64,000 nt of DNA from JBLMZI01 sp050258755 (GTDB taxonomy: Bacteria > Bacillota > Syntrophomonadia > Syntrophomonadales > DTU052). A program made the translations under genes and the position numbers. Each line of letters begins with the position of its first letter. Position 1 is the first letter of the stretch. Below, piece by piece: positions 42,151 through 50,711 of the stretch. The DNA lies in contig JBLMZI010000004.1 of assembly GCA_050258755.1 (NCBI GenBank), positions 1 through 64,000 of the forward strand, given 5' to 3'. The notes under the pieces are model-generated. The model worked only from the letters and a program-made list of their open reading frames with translations. It did no database searches and was not told the origin of the DNA.

Positions 42151-42998
42151 TAAAGCAGGATGCCAGCCAGGATCACGGCGGTTGCGGCGAGAAACAGCGG
42201 GCTGACCGATTCATGCAGCAGACCGGCGGCCAGAGCGGTCGAAAGCACCGGCTTGACGAAGAAGATCAAGGAACCCGCACCCGCCGGCAGCCGGCGCAAA
42301 CCATAGACGAACAGCACATATGCGGCACAGGTGACGCCGATCGATAGATAAGCCAGATGCGGCAGAAAATGCAGATCAAACACGAACAGCGGCACCTTGA
42401 AAACCAGCAGGATCGGCACCGAAACCAATGCGCCGATCAGGAAGGACAGCGCATTCGAAGTCAGCGTGCCGAGGCGTTCGCCGGTCGATTTGGCCGCGAC
42501 GATAAAGATCCCGTAAGTGATGGCGGCGAAAAAGGCCAGAGAAATGCCCAGCCAGGCCCCGGCGCCATACACGAATTCGTTGAGAAAGACCAGAACCAGT
42601 CCGGTCAGGCTGACCGCCAGAGAGACAAGCGCTCGCCAGCCGGGAAGCCGGCGGTCCCGGATGATTTCGGTGATGTGGACAAAAACCGGGTTGGTGCAGA
42701 AAATGACTGCTGCCGCAGATGCCGGAATGTAGCGGATACTGGTCTGAAACACCATCAGACAGAGGGTGACGTTCAGGATGCCCAGTGCTGCAAGCCGGAG
42801 CCAGTCCTGACGGGAAAGGCGAATCGAGCGGCCGCGCATCTCGGAGAGCGCGAATGGCAGCAGCAGGAGACCGGCCGATAAAAAGCGCAGGAAATTGATC
42901 TGCATCGGGGGTATGCCGGTAATGGTTTTCGAGACAACTTCAAAGGTTGAAAAAAGCAGGATGGTTCCTGCCAGCGCAAGCCAGGCTTTGGACTTCAA
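42117..42998 (-). CDS. EamA/DMT-family transporter
   Basis: A 293-residue membrane protein with about ten hydrophobic helices in two EamA repeats (INFLRFLSAGLLLLPFALSE, and the second half from GISLAFFAAITYG). It is a drug/metabolite-type exporter with unknown substrate. TTG at 42998 is chosen because TAGGAGAC lies ten bases upstream and the helix begins directly after (LKSKAWLALAG); the longer reading adds 64 residues that look non-coding. It is convergent with and overlaps the radical SAM gene. Confidence 0.85.
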   Translation of the reverse strand: MKSKAWLALAGTILLFSTFEVVSKTITGIPPMQINFLRFLSAGLLLLPFALSEMRGRSIRLSRQDWLRLAALGILNVTLCLMVFQTSIRYIPASAAAVIFCTNPVFVHITEIIRDRRLPGWRALVSLAVSLTGLVLVFLNEFVYGAGAWLGISLAFFAAITYGIFIVAAKSTGERLGTLTSNALSFLIGALVSVPILLVFKVPLFVFDLHFLPHLAYLSIGVTCAAYVLFVYGLRRLPAGAGSLIFFVKPVLSTALAAGLLHESVSPLFLAATAVILAGILLYQTGSSKPAES

Positions 42999-43116
42999 AG
43001 TGCATTGTCTCCTAACAAATGGATAATGTCCATCATACCAGATTGTGCGATGAAAATGAACCTGCGCGACCCGGTTGCACCGGGCGGCAGAGTTGAAAGG
43101 GAGCTGGAGCGAAACC

Positions 43117-44406
43117 ATGGAAATTGAAATTACAGGATTAACAGCGGATGGCAGAGGGGTCGGGCGATTGGACGGCATGGTTGTGTTCACCCCCGGAACC
43201 TTCCCGGGCGATCAGGCCGAAATTGAGATTATTCAGCAGAAAAAACGATTTGCGATGGGCCGGCTGATTCGGCTGATCAAACCTTCGGCGGACCGAATCG
43301 AACCGGATTGTGCCGCTGTGGGGACCTGCGGCGGCTGCGGTTTGCTCGGCCTGAGTTACGAGGCCCAACTCAGGCTCAAACGCCGCCAGGTTGACGAGGC
43401 GCTTCGTCGGATCGGCGGGATTGAGGGCCTGGAAGCTGAGCCGGTGATCGGCATGGAGCAGCCGTCCGGTTACCGCAATAAGGCCGATTTTCACCTGGAC
43501 CGGCCGACCGGAGCAACCGTCGCCGGCTTTTTCGAAGCCGGCAGCCATGTGGTTGCTGAATCCAGCCAGTGCAGCCTGGTCCCAAAGCGATGGAGCCCGA
43601 TGATAAAAACCATCTGCGACTTATTGGATCAGATCGAATTTGTCACGCTCAAACCAGATACGGTAACCTTACGCCAGTCGAATGCGGGCGGTGAAACGAT
43701 GCTGATTTTTCATACCGAGACCGTGGAAGCCGGGGACCCATGGCCGGATTTCGCGGCCCGGCTCACCGGGCCTGCTGGTCCGGCCCAATCAGTTTACCTA
43801 GTGGTAGAGGACGAACTGTGTCAATTGTCCGGAGCTGACCGGATTACGGAACGGATTCACGGCCTGGACTTTCTCATTTCGCCAACCTCCTTTTTTCAGG
43901 TGAATACAAAAATGGCCGAATATCTCGTCGATTCCGTCCTGAAGTACGCTGGCGATGTGGCCGGAAAGCGGGTCTTTGACCTCTACTGCGGGATCGGCAC
44001 CTTTACCCTGCCGCTGGCCAAAACCGGCGCTCAGGTAATTGGTCTTGAGGAAAACGAAACCGCCGTGATGGATGCCCGGGAGAACGCGGAACGCATTGGC
44101 ATTGAATCGGCTTCGTTTCAAACCGGCCGGGTGGAAGACGCGCTGCCAATCCTTTTAAAACAGCTCGGGCTGCCGCATGTGGTTGTGGTGGACCCGCCGC
44201 GCGCCGGTTTATCCGGGCAGGTGGTTGAAGCAATCATCAAGGCCGCGCCCGAACGGATCGTTTACGTGTCCTGCGATCCTGGCACACTGGCCCGTGACCT
44301 GGCCCGGTTCACCGAGGGCGGGTACCGGGTATCCGAAGTGCAGCCGGTGGACATGTTCCCGCATACGCTGCACGTTGAGTGTGTGGTGTTGATACAAAGG
44401 AAGTAG
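43117..44406 (+). CDS. rlmD: 23S rRNA (uracil-C5)-methyltransferase, RlmD type
   Basis: A 429-residue TrmA-family enzyme making m5U in 23S rRNA. An N-terminal TRAM domain (EITGLTADGRGVGRLDG) is followed by a [4Fe-4S] site C-x5-C-x2-C (CAAVGTCGGCG) plus a later cysteine. The methyltransferase domain has VFDLYCGIGTFTLPLA and the catalytic cysteine in VSCDPGTLARDL. The C-terminal HVECVVLIQ is encoded by the left copy of a 15-bp direct repeat found again at 46464. ATG 43117 fits the family N-terminus. Confidence 0.9.
   Translation: MEIEITGLTADGRGVGRLDGMVVFTPGTFPGDQAEIEIIQQKKRFAMGRLIRLIKPSADRIEPDCAAVGTCGGCGLLGLSYEAQLRLKRRQVDEALRRIGGIEGLEAEPVIGMEQPSGYRNKADFHLDRPTGATVAGFFEAGSHVVAESSQCSLVPKRWSPMIKTICDLLDQIEFVTLKPDTVTLRQSNAGGETMLIFHTETVEAGDPWPDFAARLTGPAGPAQSVYLVVEDELCQLSGADRITERIHGLDFLISPTSFFQVNTKMAEYLVDSVLKYAGDVAGKRVFDLYCGIGTFTLPLAKTGAQVIGLEENETAVMDARENAERIGIESASFQTGRVEDALPILLKQLGLPHVVVVDPPRAGLSGQVVEAIIKAAPERIVYVSCDPGTLARDLARFTEGGYRVSEVQPVDMFPHTLHVECVVLIQRK
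44370..44384 (+). repeat. 15-bp direct repeat, left copy (3' end of rlmD)
   Basis: GCACGTTGAGTGTGT occurs here and at 46464-46478. The two copies flank the AT-rich crystallin-PHP gene. The left copy codes for HVECV at the end of RlmD. Confidence 0.8.
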
Positions 44407-44481
44407 CTTGAAATAAGGGGCACGAAGGATTTATGGGCAAAATTCAAGCATATTCTCAGGTATTTGGACAGGGTATTTTAC

Positions 44482-44509
44482 GGAAAAGCCCCCGTGTGGG
44501 AGCTTTTCC
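44482..44509. terminator. Terminator between rlmD and the crystallin-PHP gene
   Basis: GGAAAAGC (from 44482) pairs with GCTTTTCC (ending 44509), extended by CCC/GGG with a one-base bulge. It lies directly at the stop of the minus-strand gene and downstream of rlmD. Confidence 0.7.
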
Positions 44510-46258
44510 TCAGGAATTGACCCATATTGGTGTGGTAACTGCTATAGTATCTGTATCTATAGCAGTTTTTACTAGTACATAATAGTATTTATCATCCGGG
44601 TTAAAAGGAATTTCGAAAGTATGCCTGCCTGTACCAATCATTGACGGTATGCTCTCAATCTGGCCCACATCGCTATATACACAAATATTCCCAACATCGT
44701 TGGTGCCGCTTATATCTACAACAAACGAAAGGTTTTGCTGAGGAGACTTGGTTATTACTGAACCCATCATATTATCGCCAATGCTGTATTTTATAACCAA
44801 ATCCTTTTGTTTAGTTGCATATACCCTGTTACGCCGAATTGCAGATAAAATATCTGCTTTTGTATTTGTTGAAGATATTACTATTGTCCTTATCTCAGAG
44901 AATTTCCCTTTTAATGCATCAAAACCGTCATGGTTATCGCTGTTGGCTGCAGGTGATATGTGGAAGCCGTTTTTCAACGCCCTTTTGTAGACATCAATCC
45001 AATCACCGTCAGTTTTCAATGTCTCTATCAGTTTAAATCTTTCGTCTGATTTCTCAGACCAGAATCCAGCGAATTCATCCTCAGTAAAAACTTTACTTCT
45101 AGGATGGTTTATTTGAACAATTATATCATTTTGCTTGTTGGCCCAGTCATAAAAATCCTTCCTTGTAGACGGCGTATTGTTCCATTTTCCATCTTGTCCA
45201 TAATATATGTCTGCGTTTATTACATTATAATGGGCAACGGTATCATGGGGATTGTTATCAGTAGTAGGTAAATCTGTTTCTGTTGCGATTCCTCCTAAAG
45301 AGAATTCAAAGCCGGGAAAAGCAGAGAAATTATAATTAAGCAATGCATCATTTGCAAAATCTTTTGTTTTGTCCCAGTTGTCCGGTCTCAAAGAATAGTC
45401 AACTCCACCTCTTCCTTGATTTCCTGTTGGGCCATATGTAACATACCTTACATTACCATTAGCCCACTTTCCAAAAGTATGGTCGGTTGACGCTACAAAA
45501 TCATAATTAAGGCACCTGTATCCTCTGAATAATTCATCAGGGTTCTCAAAATAATCTGCATTTCCATCCATTTCAGCATCGCTGTAAGCAGTATGGTTAT
45601 GTAAGTCGCCCTTTAAAAACCTCATTCCATTGTATGGGTCATCATTATGAGTATTTTGCGGAGCAGGGTTTGGTTTAATCTTGATAGAGGTTACTTTATC
45701 ATTGAAAAAGTGATCGGGGCTTGCAATATTGCCATTCTTTACCACCCTGGCGCTTAAATCGAAAGTCCCTGGTCCTATTAGTGTGACAGAACTTCCCTTA
45801 TATTTATGATCTTTATATAAAGTAGCTGTCAAATTTCCATGGATATAAACAGAAGAAGTCTCATCATTCCAGCCATCCGGCATATGCTCCGAATCCTTTT
45901 TAATAACTGTAGAGCTTCCGGTCCAATTATCGTCCCTAAAGAATACTACACAATCTGTCTCTATAACCCTGATGGAACTTGTTTTATCATTGAATTTATG
46001 TATATTTTGTCCATCTTCCTTCTTTTGGCCGGTGCATATGTCGAAAGTTCCAGGTCCTATTAGTAAACAGCTATCTCCCTTATAATTATCATCTTCATAT
46101 AGAACAACAGCTATGTGTTCCCAAATATGAATGGATGAAAGCTTATTATTCCAGCCGTCAGGCATACTGGTTAATTCGTTCATATTATTGTCGTCAATAT
46201 TGTAGCTTTCCCCACTACAATTGGCATCCTTATAGAGAGTTGCTAATACAGTTGACAT
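44510..46258 (-). CDS. Beta/gamma-crystallin - PHP phosphoesterase fusion protein
   Basis: A 582-residue protein. Residues 4-195 hold four beta/gamma-crystallin motifs (two double domains), each ending in the calcium-binding pattern N/D-N/D-x-x-S/T-S: NNKLSS, NDKTSS, NDETSS, NDKVTS. From about 212 a PHP domain begins with GDLHNHTAYSD; further metal ligands lie in STDHT, NHPRS and SDNHD. The last 100 residues look like a beta sandwich. No signal peptide is visible. The gene is clearly more AT-rich than its neighbours, suggesting horizontal transfer. A role in calcium-dependent phosphoester cleavage is inferred; the substrate is unknown. Confidence 0.85.
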   Translation of the reverse strand: MSTVLATLYKDANCSGESYNIDDNNMNELTSMPDGWNNKLSSIHIWEHIAVVLYEDDNYKGDSCLLIGPGTFDICTGQKKEDGQNIHKFNDKTSSIRVIETDCVVFFRDDNWTGSSTVIKKDSEHMPDGWNDETSSVYIHGNLTATLYKDHKYKGSSVTLIGPGTFDLSARVVKNGNIASPDHFFNDKVTSIKIKPNPAPQNTHNDDPYNGMRFLKGDLHNHTAYSDAEMDGNADYFENPDELFRGYRCLNYDFVASTDHTFGKWANGNVRYVTYGPTGNQGRGGVDYSLRPDNWDKTKDFANDALLNYNFSAFPGFEFSLGGIATETDLPTTDNNPHDTVAHYNVINADIYYGQDGKWNNTPSTRKDFYDWANKQNDIIVQINHPRSKVFTEDEFAGFWSEKSDERFKLIETLKTDGDWIDVYKRALKNGFHISPAANSDNHDGFDALKGKFSEIRTIVISSTNTKADILSAIRRNRVYATKQKDLVIKYSIGDNMMGSVITKSPQQNLSFVVDISGTNDVGNICVYSDVGQIESIPSMIGTGRHTFEIPFNPDDKYYYVLVKTAIDTDTIAVTTPIWVNS

Positions 46259-46461
46259 AATCTACCTCCTTGAAAATTGTTATTATTATTTATATTATGC
46301 CATTTATATATATTCCTGAATATTAGTATTTAAGGCTCCAATTAATGAAAGGCTTGCAAAAGTAATACAAGTATAACAAACGCACGCCCCCCGGCCCCCT
46401 AAATTGTTAAGGGGGGTATGCGGAAAATAATTTTGTGTATTTGTATCATCTTACTGCCAAA
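46259..46461. other. AT-rich intergenic region upstream of the crystallin-PHP gene
   Basis: About 200 bases, very AT-rich next to the minus-strand start (which has AAGGAGGTAG just before it). It contains a hairpin CCCCCT/AGGGGG at about 46398-46424. No gene is visible. It probably holds the promoter of the minus-strand gene, but I could not fix its boxes with confidence. Confidence 0.5.
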
Positions 46462-46506
46462 ACGCACGTTGAGTGTGTTGCCGCGCTGTTGAAGACGAGA
46501 AACTAG
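46462..46506 (+). pseudogene. Remnant of an rlmD/trmA-type gene 3' end
   Basis: Fifteen codons read THVECVAALLKTRN and stop. This is the usual C-terminus of RlmD-type methyltransferases (HVECVALL-K). It is preceded by unrelated AT-rich DNA, so only the 3' tip remains. It shares 15 identical bases with the intact rlmD end at 44370. It may mark an insertion or a deletion of a second paralogue. Confidence 0.55.
46464..46478 (+). repeat. 15-bp direct repeat, right copy
   Basis: Identical to 44370-44384; it lies inside the rlmD-like remnant on the far side of the AT-rich gene. Confidence 0.8.
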
Positions 46507-46662
46507 TGGGTGAAGTATTGGACTGGGAGGGACAGGCCTGCTTCCTTGTGGCAGTCTGATTTTTCGTAGACGAATGTCGAAATATGAGGTACTTTTATTG
46601 ATGTGGAATGGCGTTTCACAATGTGGATGCCAGCAAATTGAATCAATAGGGGAGTGCTTGTT

Positions 46663-48066
46663 TTGGGCGGACTTTTTGGCGTTGTATCAAAAGAAGACTG
46701 TGTCATGGACGTGTACTTTGGCACGGATTACCATTCCCACCTGGGAACCAGTTATGGCGGCATGGTGATCTGGAGCGAAGATCGCTTTAACCGCTCCATA
46801 CACAGCATCCAGAATTCGCAGTTTCGGGCCAAATTCGAAGCGGATCTGCCCAAAATGCATGGCAATATCGGGATCGGCTGCATCAGCGACACCGATCCGC
46901 AGCCGCTGACCGTCCGTTCCCACCTGGGGCATTACGCCATCAGCACCGTCGGCAAAATCAATAACATAGACGAAATCGCGGAAAAATCTTTGAGCAAGGG
47001 AAATGTCCACTTTTTGGAGACCAGCAAGGGATCCATCAATCCCACCGAACTGGTATCGATCATTATTGATCAGGAAAACAGCTTTAAAGACGGCCTGCTG
47101 AAAGCGCAGGAACTGATCGATGGGTCCTGCTCCATTCTGCTGCTGACCCCGCAGGGGATTTATGCATCCAGAGACAAACTCGGCCGAACCCCGCTGATTG
47201 TGGGCGAGAAGGACGGCGCTTTCTGCGTTTCCTTCGAATCCTGCGCCTTTGCCAACCTCGGCTATCGGTCACACTATGAACTCGGGCCGGGCGAGATTGT
47301 GCTGGTGAAGCCGGAAGGCGTCGAGAAGGTGGCGCCGGCCCGGGAAAAAATGAGAATATGCGCCTTTCTGTGGGTGTATTACGGCTACCCGTCGTCCACC
47401 TACGAAGGGATGAATGTTGAGAACATGCGGTACCGCAATGGCGCGGCCATTGCCAAAAACGACGATGTGGAAATCGATATTGTCGCCGGGATTCCGGATT
47501 CTGGAATTGGCCACGCGATTGGGTATGCGAACCAGTCGAAATATCCTTACGGACGCCCGTTTATCAAGTACACGCCGACCTGGTCCCGAAGCTTTATGCC
47601 CCAGGACCAGAGCATCCGCAACCTGGTGGCCAAAATGAAACTGATGCCGGTGCCGGAACTGGTGGCCGGGAAACGGCTTTTGTTCTGCGACGACTCCATC
47701 GTACGCGGCACCCAGCTTCGAGAGACCGTAGAACTGCTGTACAAATGCGATGCCAGGGAAGTGCATATCCGCTCGGCCTGCCCGCCGCTGGTTTTCGGCT
47801 GCAAGTATCTCAACTTCTCCACCTCCCGGTCCGAAATGGATCTGGTGGCCAGACAGGCGATCATGGACCTGGAAGGCGGGAAAGAACCGGAATCGTATGA
47901 CGCCTACTGCGATCCGTCGAATGAGAAGTACGACCGCCTGGTGGACAGCATCCGCAAGCGGCTCCATTTTTCCGGCCTTAAATACCAGAACCTGCATGAC
48001 ATGCTGGAAGCGATCGGCATCGACCCCGACAAAGTCTGCACCTACTGCTGGAACGGGAAGGAATAG
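46663..48066 (+). CDS. PurF-like amidophosphoribosyltransferase paralogue lacking the catalytic Cys
   Basis: A 467-residue protein with the two-domain layout of glutamine PRPP amidotransferase. The PRPP site is LLFCDDSIVRGTQL at about residues 340-352, and the C-terminal CTYCWNGKE also matches PurF. In true PurF the processed N-terminus is Cys-Gly-Ile-Phe-Gly; here it is Gly-Gly-Leu-Phe-Gly, so the nucleophile for glutamine hydrolysis is missing. It may use ammonia or have another role. TTG 46663 is chosen because GGGGAG lies eight bases upstream. No other purine genes are near, and a terminator follows. Confidence 0.85.
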   Translation: MGGLFGVVSKEDCVMDVYFGTDYHSHLGTSYGGMVIWSEDRFNRSIHSIQNSQFRAKFEADLPKMHGNIGIGCISDTDPQPLTVRSHLGHYAISTVGKINNIDEIAEKSLSKGNVHFLETSKGSINPTELVSIIIDQENSFKDGLLKAQELIDGSCSILLLTPQGIYASRDKLGRTPLIVGEKDGAFCVSFESCAFANLGYRSHYELGPGEIVLVKPEGVEKVAPAREKMRICAFLWVYYGYPSSTYEGMNVENMRYRNGAAIAKNDDVEIDIVAGIPDSGIGHAIGYANQSKYPYGRPFIKYTPTWSRSFMPQDQSIRNLVAKMKLMPVPELVAGKRLLFCDDSIVRGTQLRETVELLYKCDAREVHIRSACPPLVFGCKYLNFSTSRSEMDLVARQAIMDLEGGKEPESYDAYCDPSNEKYDRLVDSIRKRLHFSGLKYQNLHDMLEAIGIDPDKVCTYCWNGKE

Positions 48067-48105
48067 GCTTTTTCGCCATAGCCGCGCAAATTGAATCGTT
48101 AATCC

Positions 48106-48140
48106 AAAGAGAACCTCCATTCATGGAGGTTCTCTTTTTT
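48106..48140 (+). terminator. Terminator after the PurF-like gene
   Basis: A perfect 15-bp stem (48106-48120 with 48123-48137) with a two-base loop and a run of T bases. Confidence 0.88.
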
Positions 48141-48250
48141 GACAGAAAAACCAAAAAAGCTTTAAAAAAGTAACTATTCGTATTAATATAGACGCAATGA
48201 TGGATTAGATCTATAGAAATGATCCAAAAAGATCATACGGGGGAAACGGA

Positions 48251-49558
48251 ATGCCAGAGCATGAAGCAATCAGAGCGAATCAACAGACCGCCCGGAACCT
48301 GAATCAGAGCGCCGAACGCTCAAACGAAAACGAGACTGCTTCACCAGGACTGGAGGCCCAACGCGGCCTGGACCACCCACAATCCATGTCACCCCAATCA
48401 GTGATGCAGATGCAGCGCTCCGCTGGAAATCGGGCTGTTGCAAAGCTTATGGCGCAATCCACTCAGCCAACCAACCGGAATCAACCGCAAAACCGCACCG
48501 GCTTGCCGGACCGCCTGAAACAGGGCATCGAAAGTCTTTCCGGTTTTACCATGGATGATGTGAAGGTCCATTATAATTCCGAAAAACCCGCCCAGATGGA
48601 GGCGGACGCCTATACCCAGGGAACCAACATCCATATCGGCCCCGGCCAGGAACAGCATCTGCCCCACGAGGCCTGGCATGTGGTCCAGCAAAAGTCTGGC
48701 AGTGTCAGACCGACCATCCAGATGAAAGGGACTGGCGTGAATGACGATGAGACGCTGGAACGGGAAGCCAGCCATATGGGGCAAAGGGCGCTTATGGTAA
48801 GCCCGGCAACCCAGGTTTCTTCACAGAATACAACGCAAATAAGCCTGGAATCGAACAGTCAATCGCAGGCGTCAAAACCGGTTCAATTCGGAAGAGGGAA
48901 ACACAAGCGAATGAAAGCCAAGCGGCCTCAGCACGATCAACCAGAGCTGATTCAACGTATGGGACAGGATGACGCGCAGCCGATCGGCGTTCAGTGGTGG
49001 GGCGCGGGAGCTCGGCAGGCTGGCGATAACTTTACGGCTGCGCAAAATGATCAGCATCAGGGATGGTGTTCGGGATGGGCTCGCGTATCGGCATTGCATC
49101 CTGAAGTGGACCTGCTATCCGGTTGGAACGCGATGCAAGCGGAACATGAAGGCCGAACGGGCGATGTTACTATGTCCGGCAAAGACAACGCAATTCGGGC
49201 GACAAAGCTTGCTTATGGGATTCATGACCGTGTTTCGCAATTGGATCTTGTTCAGGGTGAAAACTGGAAAGATAGCGGTAAAATTACGAAACAGCAGATC
49301 GCATCTCAAGTGAAAGGCCTGCAGCCGGGATCGTCATTAATGCTGTCAACTGCGAATCATTACATGAACGTAAAGTGTAGACAGGATGATCGCGAAGAGG
49401 GTAAAAAGCGTCACCAGAAGAGGTGGTACGAGGTCGTAGAGACTGAGGAAAGTGGTGTCACAAGACAGGATACGGCAGAAGCAGCTGCCGAGGTTATCAT
49501 GCAATATGTAGAAAATAATCACGATCCGATCACGCAGCACAGGATTGTATCCTCTTAA
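48251..49558 (+). CDS. DUF4157 protein with C-terminal papain-like domain (candidate toxin/effector)
   Basis: A 435-residue protein. Residues 1-85 are polar and disordered and include MQRSAGNRAVAKLM, a motif common in DUF4157 proteins. Residues about 94-182 form the DUF4157 domain (LSGFTMDDVKVHYNSEKP; HExxH at 139-143 in PHEAWHVVQQ; LEREASHMGQRA). After a polar linker, residues about 245-435 have a cysteine in GWCSGWARVSALHP (Cys273) and a histidine in STANHYMNVKC (His370), a papain/C58-like Cys-His pattern. DUF4157 is known as a marker of cargo of extracellular contractile injection systems; no such system lies in this window. No immunity gene is evident. A possible promoter (TTTAAA, 17 bases, TAATAT) begins at 48161. 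Confidence 0.8.
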   Translation: MPEHEAIRANQQTARNLNQSAERSNENETASPGLEAQRGLDHPQSMSPQSVMQMQRSAGNRAVAKLMAQSTQPTNRNQPQNRTGLPDRLKQGIESLSGFTMDDVKVHYNSEKPAQMEADAYTQGTNIHIGPGQEQHLPHEAWHVVQQKSGSVRPTIQMKGTGVNDDETLEREASHMGQRALMVSPATQVSSQNTTQISLESNSQSQASKPVQFGRGKHKRMKAKRPQHDQPELIQRMGQDDAQPIGVQWWGAGARQAGDNFTAAQNDQHQGWCSGWARVSALHPEVDLLSGWNAMQAEHEGRTGDVTMSGKDNAIRATKLAYGIHDRVSQLDLVQGENWKDSGKITKQQIASQVKGLQPGSSLMLSTANHYMNVKCRQDDREEGKKRHQKRWYEVVETEESGVTRQDTAEAAAEVIMQYVENNHDPITQHRIVSS

Positions 49559-49598
49559 AATCGTAGGCCAGCTGTTATTCGAAATGTTAAACAGCACG

Positions 49599-49633
49599 GA
49601 GAATCCCTCACAGAAAGGGGTTCTCTTTGTTTG
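49599..49633 (+). terminator. Terminator after the DUF4157 gene
   Basis: GAGAATCCCT (49599-49608) pairs with AGGGGTTCTC (49616-49625), with one G-T pair, followed by TTTGTTTGTT. Confidence 0.8.
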
Positions 49634-49702
49634 TTCAATGGGAAAGACATTGCGCCATAGGACCGAAAGGTAGGGTATGATGATGTGGGGGAGGGAAAAC
49701 GT

Positions 49703-50614
49703 TTGATACTGCATTACATTTGGTACTTTTTCATTTACGCCTTTCTGGGGTGGTGTACCGAGGTGGTGTATGCCGCCGCGAAATCGGGGGAGTTTGTTAA
49801 TCGAGGGTTTTTGAATGGCGCCTATTGCCCGATTTACGGGTTTGGCGTTCTTTTTGTGGTCTCTGTGCTGGAGCCGGTTGACAATCTTTTTTACCTGTTT
49901 GCCGGCGCGGTGCTGATCACCAGCGGGATCGAACTGGTTACTGGATTTGTGCTTGAAAAGGCGTTTCATCATAAGTGGTGGGATTACTCAGACATGCCTT
50001 TTAATATCGGAGGCTATATCTGCCTGCTGTTCTCCATGGCCTGGGGACTGGCCTGCCTGATCGTGGTGGACCGGATTCATCCGATGGTCCGTTCACTGGT
50101 TCAATCCATACCGCCGGCCCCCGGCAAAGTCCTATTGATTGGTTTTGCCTGCCTGTTTCTGATTGATTTTATTGCGTCGGTCCGGACCATCCTGAACCTG
50201 AACCGCCGGTTGGAGATTATGGATGAGATTACCCTCAAGATTCGGGAATCGTCGGATCTCATCGGCGAAAACCTGGCTCATGGCACCATTGCGCTGATTC
50301 AAAAGAAGGACGAGATTGAAGAGGGGCTTGAGGCGCGACGCGAGGTGGTTCGTATCGAGCTTGCCGAAATGAGGCAGGAAAGCCAGAAGGTTCTCGCGCA
50401 TCGGCGGCAGGCCTTGAAGGAACTGCGGCAGGCGCGCCGTGAGCTTCTGGAAGCGACGCCTTTTGGCCAAAAACGCCTGTTGAAAGCGTTCCCGGGGCTG
50501 CGGTCACTGCGGCACAATGACGCCCTGGAAAGCTTAAAAAACCGGGTTGCGCAAGCGATGACACCTTCCCGTGACCAGGCGATGAACCACGAAGAGGAAG
50601 CGGCTGCGGAGTAA
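49703..50614 (+). CDS. CmpB-type putative ABC transporter permease
   Basis: A 303-residue protein of the ABC_trans_CmpB (DUF1113) family. About five to six hydrophobic helices lie in residues 1-165, with the family motifs YAFLGWCTEVVYAAAKSGEFVNRGFLNG (in part: GWCTEVVY, FVNRGFLNGAYCPIYGFG) and HHKWWDYSDMPFN. A charged coiled coil of about 80 residues follows. Its function is not established and no ATPase gene is near. TTG 49703 is favoured, after a GGGGGAGGG site. Confidence 0.8.
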   Translation: MILHYIWYFFIYAFLGWCTEVVYAAAKSGEFVNRGFLNGAYCPIYGFGVLFVVSVLEPVDNLFYLFAGAVLITSGIELVTGFVLEKAFHHKWWDYSDMPFNIGGYICLLFSMAWGLACLIVVDRIHPMVRSLVQSIPPAPGKVLLIGFACLFLIDFIASVRTILNLNRRLEIMDEITLKIRESSDLIGENLAHGTIALIQKKDEIEEGLEARREVVRIELAEMRQESQKVLAHRRQALKELRQARRELLEATPFGQKRLLKAFPGLRSLRHNDALESLKNRVAQAMTPSRDQAMNHEEEAAAE

Positions 50615-50711
50615 ACCAGCCAGATGGGTCCGTGGTTCAATCGGGACCGATTGGTAAATTCGCCAGAACACGACGACTGATAAAAACCCTTTGGATGAAG
50701 GAATTGTGAGA

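Noticed and set aside
48251..50614. Toxin-immunity pair of the DUF4157 gene and the CmpB-type gene
   Set aside because: A terminator separates them and the second protein belongs to a common housekeeping-type membrane family.
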